64,000 nt of DNA, taken from contig NZ_BMVV01000007.1 of NCBI RefSeq assembly GCF_014650895.1, forward strand, positions 124,001-188,000, written 5' to 3'. Both the position numbers and the translations under genes were made by a program. Of this stretch, positions 1-8,075 are shown in pieces. Every line of letters starts with the position of its first letter. The stretch's first letter is position 1. Under the pieces are notes generated by a model. That model made no database searches. It worked only from the letters and a program-made list of their open reading frames with translations, and was not told the DNA's origin. This DNA comes from Streptomyces omiyaensis. Lineage in GTDB: Bacteria; Actinomycetota; Actinomycetes; Streptomycetales; Streptomycetaceae.

Positions 1-1239
1 GGCGAGGTCGGCGTCCTCCGTCACGTACGGCGGCATCGTGTAGACGAGGTCGCGGAACGGGCGCAGCCACACGCCCTCCCGGACCGCCGCCCGCGTCGCC
101 GCCGCCATGTCGACCTCGTGGTCGAGCTGGACGACGCCGATCGCGCCGAGCACGCGCACGTCGCGCACGCCCGGCAGGTCCTCGGTGCCGGCGAGGCCGT
201 CGCGCAGTCCGGCCTCGATCCGCTTGACCTCGCGCGCCCAGTCCTGGGAGAGCAGCAGGTCGATGGAGGCGCAGGCGACGGCGGAGGCGAGCGGGTTGCC
301 CATGAACGTCGGCCCGTGCGCGAGCACCGGGACCTCGCCCTGGGAGATGCCGTCGGCCACTGTGCCGGTGCACAGGGTCGCCGCCATCGACAGGTAGCCG
401 CCCGTCAGCGCCTTGCCCAGGCACATCACGTCGGGGGAGACCCCGGCCTGGTCCGCGGCGAACAGGGTGCCCGTGCGGCCGAAGCCCGTCGCGATCTCGT
501 CGAAGACGAGGAGCACGCCGTGCGCGTCGCACGCCTCGCGCAGCACCCGCAGGTACGCGGGGTCGTGGAAGCGCATGCCGCCCGCGCCTTGCACCACCGG
601 CTCCACGATCACCGCGGCGAGTTCGTCCGCGTGGCGCGCGACGGTGGTGCGGAGCAGTTCGGCGTACGACTCCTCGTACGCGGCCGGCGGCTCGTCCACG
701 AAGACCTGCTGCTGGAGGACGCCGGACCACAGCTGGTGCATCCCGCCCTCGGGGTCGCACACCGACATCGGCTGCCAGGTGTCGCCGTGGTAGCCGCCGC
801 GCCAGGTCAGCAGCCGCCGCTTGTCGGGGCGGCCGAGCGAACGCCAGTACTGCAGGCACATCTTGGCCGCGACCTCGACCGCGACGGAGCCGGAGTCGCT
901 GAGGAAGACGTGCCGCAGCGGCTCGGGCGTGATCTCCACGAGCCGGGCGGCGAGGCGCACCGCCGGCTCGTGGGTGAGCCCGCCGAACATGACGTGACTC
1001 ATCCGGTCGAGCTGACCGCGCGCGGCCTCGTTGAGCACCGGGTGGTTGTAGCCGTGCACAGCCGACCACCACGACGACATGCCGTCGATCAGCTCGGTCC
1101 GTCCCTCGGAGGGCTCGGCGAGGTGCAGACGCACACCGGACGCGGACGCGACCACGAGCGGCTCCGCACGGCCCGGCATGGGGCCGTACGGATGCCACAC
1201 GTGCGCCCGGTCCAGGGCGAGGAGTTCGTCGGTGCGCAT
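1..1239 (-). CDS. bioA: Adenosylmethionine-8-amino-7-oxononanoate aminotransferase, 3' end cut off
   Basis: PLP-dependent aminotransferase that turns 7-keto-8-aminopelargonate into 7,8-diaminopelargonate with SAM as amino donor, the second committed step of biotin synthesis. Read on the minus strand from the ATG at 1239, the protein begins [19 protein letters not shown], a typical BioA start, and carries an acidic [12 protein letters not shown] segment and the PLP-lysine motif LGKALTGGY. The C-terminus lies beyond base 1. It starts two bases after the bioB stop, so the two genes are almost certainly cotranscribed. bioD is the expected next gene but is outside the window. Confidence 0.95.
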   Translation of the reverse strand, partial: MRTDELLALDRAHVWHPYGPMPGRAEPLVVASASGVRLHLAEPSEGRTELIDGMSSWWSAVHGYNHPVLNEAARGQLDRMSHVMFGGLTHEPAVRLAARLVEITPEPLRHVFLSDSGSVAVEVAAKMCLQYWRSLGRPDKRRLLTWRGGYHGDTWQPMSVCDPEGGMHQLWSGVLQQQVFVDEPPAAYEESYAELLRTTVARHADELAAVIVEPVVQGAGGMRFHDPAYLRVLREACDAHGVLLVFDEIATGFGRTGTLFAADQAGVSPDVMCLGKALTGGYLSMAATLCTGTVADGISQGEVPVLAHGPTFMGNPLASAVACASIDLLLSQDWAREVKRIEAGLRDGLAGTEDLPGVRDVRVLGAIGVVQLDHEVDMAAATRAAVREGVWLRPFRDLVYTMPPYVTEDADLA

Positions 1240-1241
1240 CG

Positions 1242-2513
1242 TCACGCGTTCGGGGCGAGGTCCGTACCGGCACCGCGGCGGCGGACCGCCACCAGGTCCG
1301 TCCGGGCCTCCGAGCCGGTCGCCGCCGCTGCGGGAACCGCCCCGGCGGTGGCCTCGGCGGGAGCCGCGTGCCCGCCGCACGGACCGCAGCCGCCGCCGGC
1401 CGTCGCGTCCTCGTGCGAGCCGCAGCCGGCCGCCGCACCGGAACCGCAGCCGCCCGCCGAGGCGTGCGAGCCGCACCCGCCGCCGGCACCCGCCGCCGCG
1501 AGGGCGTCGGCGCGGTGGGCGGGCAGCGTGGTCGTCCCGGCGCCCTCCACCTCGAAGCCGGCGTCCGCGATCATCTCCAGGTCGGCCTGACCGGCCTGGC
1601 CCTCGCTGGTGAGGTAGTCGCCGAGGAAGATCGAGTTGGCGATGTTCAGCGCCAGCGGCTGCATCGACCGCAGGTGGACCTCGCGGCCGCCCGCGATCCG
1701 CACCTCCACGTCGGGGCAGACGAAGCGGACCATGGCGAGGATCCTCAGGCACCGCTGCGGGCTGAGGTTCCACTCCTTCGCCAGGGGCGTGCCCTCGAAC
1801 GGGATCAGGAAGTTGACCGGCACCGAGTCCGAGTCCAGCTCGCGCAGCGCGAACACGACGTCGACCAGGTCCTCGTCGGTCTCGCCCATGCCGGCGATCA
1901 GGCCCGAGCAGGCCGAGAGGCCCGCCGCGTGCGCCTTCTGCACGGTGTCCACCCGGTCCGCGTAGGTGTGGGTGGTGGTGATCTCGCCGTACGTGCCCTC
2001 GGAGGTGTTGAGGTTGTGGTTGTACGCGTCGGCGCCGGCCGTCTTCAGCCGCTCGGCCTGCCCGTCGGAGAGCAGACCGAGGCAGGCGCACACCTCGACG
2101 CCCTCGTTCTGCTCCTTGATCGCCTCGATGGTCCTGCCGACGCGCTCCACGTCGCGGTCCGTCGGACCGCGGCCGCTCGCCACCAGGCAGACCCGCTTGG
2201 CGCCGCCGGCGATGCCCGCCGCGGCGGCCTGGGACGCCTCGTCCGGCTTCAGCCAGGTGTACTTGAGGATGTCGGCCTTCGAGCCGAGCCGCTGCGAGCA
2301 GTACGAGCAGTCCTCCGGGCAGAGCCCGGACTTCAGGTTGACGAGGTAGTTCAGCTTCACCCGCCGCCCGAACCACTGACGGCGCACCTTGCCGGCCGCG
2401 GCCACCACATCGAGCAGGTCGTCGTCGGAGGTCGCCAGCACGGCGAGCGCTTCTTCACGGGTCGGCGTCTCGCGCCGCAGCCCCTTCTCCACCAGCGTGT
2501 TCAGCAGGTCCAT
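1242..2513 (-). CDS. bioB: Biotin synthase with a Cys/Gly/His-rich C-terminal tail
   Basis: Radical-SAM enzyme that inserts sulfur into dethiobiotin, the last step of biotin synthesis. The CPEDCSYC motif (Cys65, Cys69, Cys72) binds the radical-SAM 4Fe-4S cluster, and the core continues through the CACLG and CSGLIAGMG segments expected for sulfur-donor cluster ligands. The ATG at 2513 gives [15 protein letters not shown], 423 aa. Ordinary BioB ends near residue 340; here an extra tail of about 83 residues follows. Its first 42 residues are Gly/Ala-rich with five Cys and several His in CGSH-like units, suggesting metal binding or Fe-S handling (inference). It lies directly upstream of bioA in the same operon. 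Confidence 0.95.
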   Translation of the reverse strand: MDLLNTLVEKGLRRETPTREEALAVLATSDDDLLDVVAAAGKVRRQWFGRRVKLNYLVNLKSGLCPEDCSYCSQRLGSKADILKYTWLKPDEASQAAAAGIAGGAKRVCLVASGRGPTDRDVERVGRTIEAIKEQNEGVEVCACLGLLSDGQAERLKTAGADAYNHNLNTSEGTYGEITTTHTYADRVDTVQKAHAAGLSACSGLIAGMGETDEDLVDVVFALRELDSDSVPVNFLIPFEGTPLAKEWNLSPQRCLRILAMVRFVCPDVEVRIAGGREVHLRSMQPLALNIANSIFLGDYLTSEGQAGQADLEMIADAGFEVEGAGTTTLPAHRADALAAAGAGGGCGSHASAGGCGSGAAAGCGSHEDATAGGGCGPCGGHAAPAEATAGAVPAAAATGSEARTDLVAVRRRGAGTDLAPNA

Positions 2514-2669
2514 AAGGGCTGATCCTTGCCTACCGCACACCCCCCGGCCAAGGAGGATCTGAACAAACGGGCCCGATCGAGGTGTGTGTATGACCACATC
2601 CCGACCTCGGCTTCCTGACGTTAGGGTCTGTGCGCTGCCTACAAAAGGTGCCGACAAAAGGAACGCCGC
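2514..2669. promoter_or_regulatory. Divergent bioB / bioF control region
   Basis: The 156 bases between the two biotin transcripts must hold both promoters. A TAGGGT hexamer at 2622-2627 is a plausible -10 for bioF, without a convincing -35. A TGAAC at 2560-2564 resembles one half of actinobacterial biotin-repressor (BioQ) operators, but the partner half is poor. The bioF ribosome site is an A/G-rich AAAAGGAA just upstream of its ATG. Confidence 0.45.
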
Positions 2670-3875
2670 ATGCCCCAGGTCCAGCCGACCCCGCCTCCGC
2701 GTCGCTCCGCCTTCGACTGGACCGAGGCGGAAGCCCGCCGCCGGGCCGAGGCCGGACTGGTACGGACGCTGCGGCCCCGCCCGGCCGTGTCGGAGCTGAC
2801 GGACCTGGCCGGCAACGACTACCTCGGCCTCACCCGGCACCCCGAGGTCACCGCCGCGGCCGCGGAGGCGGCCCGCCGGTGGGGCGCCGGCGCGACCGGT
2901 TCGCGTCTCGTGACCGGCACGACCCGGCTGCACACCCGCCTGGAGGAGGAACTGGCCGCGTTCTGCGGCTTCGAGGCCGCCCTCGTCTTCTCCTCCGGCT
3001 ACACCGCCAACCTCGCCGCGCTCACCGCGCTCGGCGGGCCGGGCGCGCTGATCGTCTCCGACGCCGCCAACCACGCCTCGATCGTGGACGGCTGCCGGCT
3101 CGCCCGCGCGGAGGCCGCCGTGGTTCCGCACGCCGATCCCGAGGCCGTGCGCAAGACGCTGGAGGCGCATCCGGGGCGGCGGGCGTTCGCGGTCAGCGAC
3201 TCCGTCTTCTCCGTCGACGGCGACCGCGCTCCGCTGGAGGAACTCGCCGCCGCCTGCCGCGAACACGGTGCCGGGCTCGTCGTGGACGACGCACACGGGT
3301 TCGGGGTCCTCGGCGCGGGCGGCCGGGGCGCCCTGCACGGCGCCGGACTCGCGGGCGACGAGGACGTGGTCGCCACCCTCACCCTCTCCAAGTCGCTGGG
3401 CAGTCAGGGCGGTGCGGTCCTCGGCCCCGCCCGCGTGATCGAGCACCTGGTCAACGCGGCGCGCACGTTCATCTTCGACACCGGGCTCGCCCCGGCGGCC
3501 ACCGGCGCCGCGCTCGCGAGCCTGCGGCTGATCGCCGCCGATGCGGGACTCGCCGAGCGGGCGCGCGCGGTCGCGACCGCGCTGCACCGGACGCTCACCG
3601 AGGCGGGGTTCACCTCGGCCCGGCCGGACGCGGCGGTGGTGTCGGTGCACGCGCCGGGACCGGAGGAGGCCCTGCGCTGGGCGGCCGACTGCCGGGAACA
3701 GGGCCTCTCCGTCGGCTGCTTCCGGCCGCCGTCGGTGCCGGACGGCATCTCGCGGCTGAGGCTGACCGCCCGCGCGGACCTCACGGACGCGGAGATCGAG
3801 CGGGCGGTGGCGACGATCGTGCGGACCGCGCCGCCCGGCGCGCGCCGCGAGGCACGTGCACAGGCGGACGGCTGA
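2670..3875 (+). CDS. bioF: 8-amino-7-oxononanoate synthase
   Basis: PLP enzyme that condenses pimeloyl-thioester with L-alanine to give 7-keto-8-aminopelargonate, the first committed step of the biotin ring pathway. The 401-aa protein has the alpha-oxoamine synthase layout: [14 protein letters not shown] near the N-terminus, NHASIVDG in the middle, the [11 protein letters not shown] aspartate/histidine segment that contacts PLP, and the Schiff-base lysine in [11 protein letters not shown]. The length is normal. It is transcribed away from bioB-bioA. The ATG at 2670 has a purine-rich ribosome site 8-15 bases upstream. Confidence 0.96.
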   Translation: MPQVQPTPPPRRSAFDWTEAEARRRAEAGLVRTLRPRPAVSELTDLAGNDYLGLTRHPEVTAAAAEAARRWGAGATGSRLVTGTTRLHTRLEEELAAFCGFEAALVFSSGYTANLAALTALGGPGALIVSDAANHASIVDGCRLARAEAAVVPHADPEAVRKTLEAHPGRRAFAVSDSVFSVDGDRAPLEELAAACREHGAGLVVDDAHGFGVLGAGGRGALHGAGLAGDEDVVATLTLSKSLGSQGGAVLGPARVIEHLVNAARTFIFDTGLAPAATGAALASLRLIAADAGLAERARAVATALHRTLTEAGFTSARPDAAVVSVHAPGPEEALRWAADCREQGLSVGCFRPPSVPDGISRLRLTARADLTDAEIERAVATIVRTAPPGARREARAQADG

Positions 3876-4307
3876 CGCGCAGGGAAAGCGCGTGGGGGAG
3901 CGCCGGTGCCGGGCGTGTGTGCTGGGCACTTGCACGGGGCCGGGCCCCGGGGCGGTTGCGCCCGGGCTTCCAGGCGCCCAAGCTTCCGGGGGCCTGATCG
4001 GGCCTCCGAGTGAGCAGCGACCGAGCGACCAGTGACCAGTGGCCGAGTGGCCGAGTGACCGGGGAACGGGGCGAGGGGGCGGCCGTGGTGGTCCCGGACG
4101 GGCAGGGAGCCGGCCGTGGTGGCGGGGGGCGGTTCCGGGACGGCTCAAGGGTGCTTCGGGGGATCGGAGTTCGCCGCGTTCACCGCTTCGGGCGACAGAG
4201 CGGGACATATCTCGGGAGAACGCCTCACCCGGGCGCGCGATCGGTGGCAGTCTGACGCGAAGCGCGATCCGGGGCGACGGCCCCGGCGGGAAAGGGACGA
4301 CGTCGCC
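3876..4307. other. 432-base intergenic stretch with degenerate short direct repeats
   Basis: I find no convincing gene here. An imperfect hairpin (CCGGGCTT with AAGCTTCCGGG, about 3960-3990) could terminate bioF. Around 4010-4060 the sequence is built from repeated GACC(A/G)GTG- and GGCCGAGTG-like units, probably slippage-derived. The last 60 bases hold the leader and the AAAGGGA ribosome site of the next gene. Confidence 0.5.
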
Positions 4308-4745
4308 ATGGCAGATCACCAAGAAGCATCCTTCACCCTGCCGAGCGATCCCGCCGAGGTCGCCGCGGCACGCAGGTTCGTGGCGGAGGTGCTCGGCCGC
4401 TGGGGTCTGGACGGCGATGGTGACGCGGCGGACTCGATCCGGCTGATGGTCTCGGAGCTGGCGACCAACGCGGTCCAGCACACCTTTGGGCAATCGCCCA
4501 CCTTCACGGTCGAGCTGCGTCTCGACCGTGAGGAGGTGCTGCGGATCGGCGTCACCGACAGCCACCCGCGATTCCCGCGCCGTCTCCCCGCCGCCGTCCA
4601 GCAGGACAACGGGCGCGGCATGTCGATCATCCGGGTCCTCGCGGCGGAGGCGGGGGGCCGGCTCTCGGTCACGCCGACGGCGGAGGGCGGCAAGACCGTG
4701 TGGATCACGCTGCCATGGGCAGCCGCACCGGTCCCCGTCTGCTGA
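4308..4745 (+). CDS. RsbW-like anti-sigma/HATPase domain protein
   Basis: Small (145 aa) single-domain GHKL ATPase. The N box is in [12 protein letters not shown], the G1 box reads DSHPRFP with the Asp, and the G2 box is DNGRGMSII. This matches the HATPase_c_2 proteins abundant in Streptomyces, some of which are anti-sigma factor kinases of the RsbW type and most of which are uncharacterised. The ATG at 4308 sits 11 bases after an AAAGGGA ribosome site. No sigma factor or anti-anti-sigma gene lies beside it, so the partner is unknown. Confidence 0.85.
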   Translation: MADHQEASFTLPSDPAEVAAARRFVAEVLGRWGLDGDGDAADSIRLMVSELATNAVQHTFGQSPTFTVELRLDREEVLRIGVTDSHPRFPRRLPAAVQQDNGRGMSIIRVLAAEAGGRLSVTPTAEGGKTVWITLPWAAAPVPVC

Positions 4746-4860
4746 ACCCGACGGGCACCCGCACGTCCCGTCCCCCCGGCCGTCCGCCTGGCATGGCGAG
4801 TGGGCGCAGGGCGGGCCCTCTGCCACGAGGTCGGTCGTCCGCTCGGTTCGCGTGCAGGGC

Positions 4861-5312
4861 GGGGAGGGCCAGGAGCCGCCGGCGCAGTGACGTGCCCAGC
4901 AGCGCTGGTTCGGTTCGCCGAGCCGCCGCGCCACCCGGCGCGTCGGGTCCTCGGGGTGGGGGACGCCGACCTCGACGTCGGGACTCCGGAGCGCGAGACG
5001 CTCCTGGCAGACGCCGCAGGGAGGCAGGATGACGTACCGGCCGTCCTCCGGGTCGCGGAAGACGCAGACGGTGGCGGTCACCCGGCGGTCGAGGGTGTAG
5101 GCCTGGCAGTACGCGCCGGTCTCCTGGCAGAGGGCGACGCTCGGGTGGATGGTGTCGAGGGCGATGCTCGGGTGGATGGTGTCGAGGCCGACGCCGGTGA
5201 GGATCCGTCCGTCGTCGAGGCGGACGGCGGCGGCTCCGCCGGGCTCGCCGGGGGACCGGCGGCGGTCGGGCTGGGCGATGGCGGCGTCGGCGAGAGCTCG
5301 GTCGAGTGTCAT
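4861..5312 (-). pseudogene. Cytidine-deaminase-like gene, 3' end decayed and internally duplicated
   Basis: From the ATG at 5312 ([11 protein letters not shown]) the product looks like the short Streptomyces cytidine/blasticidin-S deaminase family. The zinc-site motifs C-x-E (ALCQETG) and PCxxC ([11 protein letters not shown]) are both present. Two things are wrong. A 9-residue segment immediately before the first active-site motif is tandemly duplicated. Also, after the family-like C-terminal residues (CWAR, then GGSWPS) no in-frame stop appears; the frame stays open for more than 3 kb antisense to the neighbouring genes. The true 3' end is therefore unclear, and the left coordinate given here is where family resemblance stops. 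It is probably inactive or recently damaged, though the catalytic residues remain. Confidence 0.6.
5134..5187. repeat. 27-bp near-perfect tandem duplication
   Basis: Units 5134-5160 and 5161-5187 are identical except for one base (c5138 versus t5165). The duplication is in frame and duplicates LDTIHPSIA inside the deaminase-like gene, just before its zinc-binding C-x-E motif. Confidence 0.95.
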
Positions 5313-5440
5313 CGGCGCGTCCTGGGAGACGCCGTGCTCCCGCGCGGCGGCGGGCGCGGTGTCTTCGCGCGGGGCGGGGCGCCTGCGGTGGGGTGCGGCG
5401 GCGCCACCGCACTCCGGGGACGGCCGCAGGCGCCGGTGGG

Positions 5441-5917
5441 TCAGTTCACGCGCCCGTAGTAGACCTTCGAGGACCAGATCCTGTCGAGCTTCACCCACGA
5501 GCCGGTCTTGGGCGAATGCCAGATCTTGCCGCTGCCGGCGTAGATCCCCACGTGGTAGACCCTGCCGCCCGAGTGGAAGAAGACCAGGTCGCCCTTCTGG
5601 CGGCTGGAGGCGGAGATGTGCCGGGTCTTGTTGTACTGCTGCTGCGCTGTGCGGGGCAGCGACTTGCCCGCCTTCTTGTACGCGTAGACCGTGAGACCGG
5701 AGCAGTCGAAGCGGGTGGGCCCCGCCGCGCCGTACCGGTAGGGCGCGCCCTTCTTGGACGCGGCGACGCCCAGTGCCTTCGTCGCGTGGGAGGTGGCTGC
5801 CTGGGCCTCGGGTGCCGCTCCGGGAGCGAGGAGCGTGCCGCCGACGGCGGCGAGGGTGAGAGCCGAGACGGCTCCCGCCCGGGACAGCAGGGACGGGACA
5901 TGCATCTGCGCAGTCAT
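5441..5917 (-). CDS. Secreted NlpC/P60 cell-wall hydrolase
   Basis: Peptidoglycan endopeptidase of the papain-like NlpC/P60 fold, acting outside the membrane on stem peptides. The 158-aa product has a signal peptide of about 40 residues ending AEAQA-like, then one catalytic domain: Cys72 in [12 protein letters not shown], His122 in YHVGIYAG and a third polar residue at His134 (KIWHSPKTG). No separate wall-binding domain is present. The ATG at 5917 follows a GAAGGG ribosome site. The 5' leader contains a cyclic-di-AMP riboswitch, so expression should respond to the nucleotide that coordinates turgor and wall growth. Confidence 0.93.
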   Translation of the reverse strand: MTAQMHVPSLLSRAGAVSALTLAAVGGTLLAPGAAPEAQAATSHATKALGVAASKKGAPYRYGAAGPTRFDCSGLTVYAYKKAGKSLPRTAQQQYNKTRHISASSRQKGDLVFFHSGGRVYHVGIYAGSGKIWHSPKTGSWVKLDRIWSSKVYYGRVN

Positions 5918-5931
5918 GCGCAACCCTTCGT

Positions 5932-6090
5932 CAGCCGCCTGTGAAGGATGACCTGTCGGGTTCGGGCAGGCGAAGATGCCCGGCCGCGGCTGCGGCTTCA
6001 CCCCAAGGGACGGCCGCGCTGGGGATTCAGCGCGGTCGACCCGTACTGCTCGGGTCCTCCACTCCTGCCGGTCCAATCCTGTCGACCAGA
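5932..6090 (-). promoter_or_regulatory. Cyclic-di-AMP (ydaO/yuaA-type) riboswitch
   Basis: On the minus strand the leader of the NlpC/P60 gene carries hallmarks of this riboswitch: GGAGGACCCGAGC followed by CGGGTCGACC, then GGGGTGAAGCCG, and the 3' block CCCGAACCCGACAGGTCA ending at CACAGGCGG. Streptomyces riboswitches of this class commonly sit upstream of NlpC/P60 and resuscitation-promoting-factor genes and are generally OFF switches when c-di-AMP is bound. The 5' boundary is approximate. Confidence 0.87.
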
Positions 6091-6441
6091 CGTCCGGGAC
6101 GGCGGCAGGACTCGGCGTCCGCCCGGACCGCCCCGCCTGGATGGCGGGGGCTTGTCGTCGTCGAGGATCTTGACCCACGACACGGGTGAAATCCGAGCGG
6201 AAACGGCGTTATGTGAGGCTCCTCACGACTGATCCATACGGGTGGACAAGAGGGTTTCGTGATCGTCGCAGGTTTGGCTGACGAGCCCCGTACCAGCGCC
6301 GGAATGTCCGATTCCGCCAAATGCGTACATCGGTTGCGCAACTTGCCCGCCTCAACTGTCGATCCCGCGAATACGCCGAACGGGGGACGGATTCTGCGTC
6401 CCGTGTCGGCCGTCCGGGGCTCGACACGACACGACGGAATG
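6091..6441. other. Upstream region of the riboswitch, with a 14-bp palindrome
   Basis: I see no gene. The stretch must contain the promoter of the riboswitch transcript. At 6213-6226 there is a perfect inverted repeat GTGAGG-CT-CCTCAC that could be an operator. I could not assign a firm -35/-10 pair. Confidence 0.45.
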
Positions 6442-6747
6442 TCAACTGGCGCGCGTTCCGGGCACGGTGACGCGGGCCGCTCGCCGTTCGCCGTCCAACA
6501 CCCGCAGGGCACAGGCCAATGTCTCGGCGTGGACCTCGCTCTCGCCCCGCATGTGCATGAGCGTCAGGGCCTGTCGCAGAGCTTCCACCCGCCCGGCCAG
6601 CGCCTGGGCGGCGCGCAGCGCGCCATAGGTATGCGAGGTCCTGGATGGATTGATCTTCCCCAGGAGGTCGACGACTTCGAGGTACGCGTCGATGAACTCC
6701 CCTTCGGCGCGGGTCAGGGCGGGCAGCGGCGGAAGTTCCGGCACCAT
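6442..6747 (-). CDS. Small hypothetical protein in operon with the ClpP-like gene
   Basis: I do not recognise this 101-aa protein. It starts at the ATG at 6747, only seven bases after the ClpP-like stop, with a TGAGG ribosome site. It is mostly helical-looking, soluble and charged (residues 13-70 rich in Ala, Leu, Arg and Glu), with no signal peptide, no membrane segment and no cysteine pairs. The tight spacing argues that it is cotranscribed with, and perhaps works with, the ClpP-like protein. Confidence 0.7.
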   Translation of the reverse strand: MVPELPPLPALTRAEGEFIDAYLEVVDLLGKINPSRTSHTYGALRAAQALAGRVEALRQALTLMHMRGESEVHAETLACALRVLDGERRAARVTVPGTRAS

Positions 6748-6754
6748 CGCGGCC

Positions 6755-7378
6755 TCACCGGGCCGAGGCGCCGGAGGCGGCCCGGCGGTCGCTGACGATG
6801 TGGTCGACCAGGCCGTACGCGAGCGCCGCGGGCGCGTCGAGGACGGTCGGACGGTCGGTGTCCGCGGTGATCCGCTCCTCGTCCCGGCCGGTGTACGCGC
6901 AGAGCAGGCGCGTCATCACCTCGCGCAGGCGTGCCATCTCGCGCGCCTGGAGGTCCAGGTCGGAGGGCCGGCCGGTGAACGGCTCGTCCAGGACCGGCTG
7001 GCGCAGCGTGATCCGGGCGCCGGGCAGCGTCATGCGCTTGCCGGGCGCGCCCGCCGCGAGCAGGACCGCCGCCGTGGAGCCGACCTGGCCGAGGCAGGTG
7101 GTCTCCACGTCGCTCGCCAGGCTGCGCATCGTGTCGTGGATCGCGGTCGTCGCGGTGATCGAGCCGCCGGGGGAGTTGAGGTACAGCGCGATGTCCCGCC
7201 CGGGGTCGGCGTGGTCGAGGTACAGGAGCTGGGCGATCACGTCGCTCGCGGCGGCGTCGTCGACCGCGGTGCCGAGGAACACCACCCGGTTCTCCAGGAG
7301 CTTCGCGTACGGATCGAGGGTCCGGAGGCCGTACGAGGTCCGCTCCGAGAACTCCGGCAGTACGTGACGTGCGTCCAA
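6755..7378 (-). CDS. clpP: ClpP-like protein with a degenerate catalytic triad
   Basis: The 207-aa protein aligns along its whole length with ClpP, including LYLNSPGGSITA, the serine loop CLGQVGSTAAVLL and the C-terminal APAALAYGLVDHIV. The nucleophile Ser is kept. The catalytic His of the normal IHQP motif is Arg (TLRQP), and the catalytic Asp of the normal ERDxF segment is Pro (TDRPTV), so canonical proteolysis looks impossible. It may be a structural subunit mixing into a ClpP tetradecamer, as in multi-ClpP bacteria, or a paralog with a new role. The start is TTG at 7378, eight bases after a perfect AGGAGG. It is followed by a small gene and is divergent from a Phd-type antitoxin. Confidence 0.9.
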   Translation of the reverse strand: MDARHVLPEFSERTSYGLRTLDPYAKLLENRVVFLGTAVDDAAASDVIAQLLYLDHADPGRDIALYLNSPGGSITATTAIHDTMRSLASDVETTCLGQVGSTAAVLLAAGAPGKRMTLPGARITLRQPVLDEPFTGRPSDLDLQAREMARLREVMTRLLCAYTGRDEERITADTDRPTVLDAPAALAYGLVDHIVSDRRAASGASAR

Positions 7379-7403
7379 GGGGAGCGCCTCCTTCTGTCAA
7401 AAA

Positions 7404-7418
7404 TGTACAGGACGTACA
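7404..7418. promoter_or_regulatory. 15-bp palindrome between the ClpP-like and Phd genes
   Basis: TGTAC-AGGAC-GTACA is a perfect 5-5-5 inverted repeat in the 58-base gap between the two divergent genes. TAAGAT at 7424-7429 is a likely -10 for the rightward gene. Phd-family proteins typically autorepress by binding palindromes at their own promoters, so this is a candidate operator that could control both genes. Confidence 0.6.
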
Positions 7419-7436
7419 GACCGTAAGATGAGGAGC

Positions 7437-7736
7437 ATGACCTACGAGATCCCGGTGACGCAAGCGCGGGCGGAGCTCGCCGACCTCATCAACCGCGTGG
7501 TGTACGGCGATGAGCGCGTGGTCGTGACCCGCCACGGGAAGCCGCTCGTGGCCCTGGTCTCCGCCGCCGACCTGGAGCGACTGGAGAAGCTGGAGGCGGA
7601 GGCGCCGGAGGCGGCCGGTGATCCCGTGATCACGTCCCTCACCGGCGCGGGCGGTCTCGCCGGTCTCGGTTCCGCCACCGGTGAACAGCGCCGCTTCGGC
7701 ATCGCCGCCCGCCACGGGGAGCCCGGCGCCGGCTGA
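7437..7736 (+). CDS. Phd/YefM-type antitoxin without an adjacent toxin
   Basis: The N-terminal half (MTYEIPVTQARAELADLI, then ERVVVTRHGKPLVALVSA) is a clear Phd/YefM antitoxin DNA-binding domain. Residues beyond about 50 form a Glu/Ala- then Gly-rich tail where toxin binding would be expected. No toxin gene (RelE, YoeB, Doc or PIN) follows on either strand. The ATG at 7437 fits a leaderless transcript from TAAGAT at 7424-7429; an alternative ATG at 7428 overlaps that hexamer. Total 99 aa. It may be a solitary transcription regulator, perhaps of the divergent ClpP-like gene. Confidence 0.85.
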   Translation: MTYEIPVTQARAELADLINRVVYGDERVVVTRHGKPLVALVSAADLERLEKLEAEAPEAAGDPVITSLTGAGGLAGLGSATGEQRRFGIAARHGEPGAG

Positions 7737-7839
7737 CGACGGGCCGTGGCGCGCCCCTCCGGCCCGAGCCGCCGGCTTCGTCCTCTTCCGACCCGAAGGC
7801 TCCGGCCCGACCCGACGGCTCCGTCCTTTCCCGCCAGGC

Positions 7840-7955
7840 CCCGCGTCCCTGCCGCGCCCCGCGTCCCTGCCGCGCCCCGCCCCGCGTCGCGTCCCGCGCC
7901 CCGCTCCGCGCCCCCGCGTCGCGCCGCTCGCCCCCGCGTCGCGCCGCTCCGTCCC
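7840..7955. repeat. GC-rich degenerate tandem repeats in an intergenic region
   Basis: The 339 bases between the antitoxin and the next gene hold no gene I can support. Within them, C/G-only units such as CCCGCGTCCCTGCCGCG (twice, from about 7845) and CCCGCGTCGCGCCGCT (twice, from about 7914) are repeated with small variations, as expected from replication slippage. Confidence 0.75.
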
Positions 7956-8017
7956 CTCCCGTGCCGTGCCCCGTCGTCCCGGCCGGTCCGGCCTTCCTCT
8001 CCTCCGTATACGAGGAA

Positions 8018-8055
8018 GCCGCGTGCCCCCGTCCGCTACGTCGGGGGCACGCGGC
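8018..8055. terminator. Strong hairpin terminator
   Basis: GCCGCGTGCCCCCG pairs perfectly with CGGGGGCACGCGGC across a 10-base loop (stems 8018-8031 and 8042-8055). It lies just past the 3' end of the leftward membrane-protein gene and downstream of the rightward antitoxin, so it can serve both directions. Confidence 0.85.
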
Positions 8056-8075
8056 CGTCGGTGGGCGGCGGGCGG

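Noticed and set aside
2560..2606. A BioQ-type biotin repressor operator between bioB and bioF
   Set aside because: Only one half-site (TGAAC) is acceptable; the second half does not match, so it is mentioned only as a possibility in the control region entry.
1242..5498. A continuous open frame of over 4 kb on the minus strand covering bioB and beyond
   Set aside because: Only the bioB part and the deaminase-like part carry protein motifs. The rest is antisense to bioF and the ATPase gene and is open because stops are rare in this GC-rich DNA.
5998..6183. A possible small leader peptide beginning VSWVKILDDDKPPP on the minus strand
   Set aside because: It overlaps the riboswitch core, has no ribosome site I trust, and no similarity to known leader peptides.
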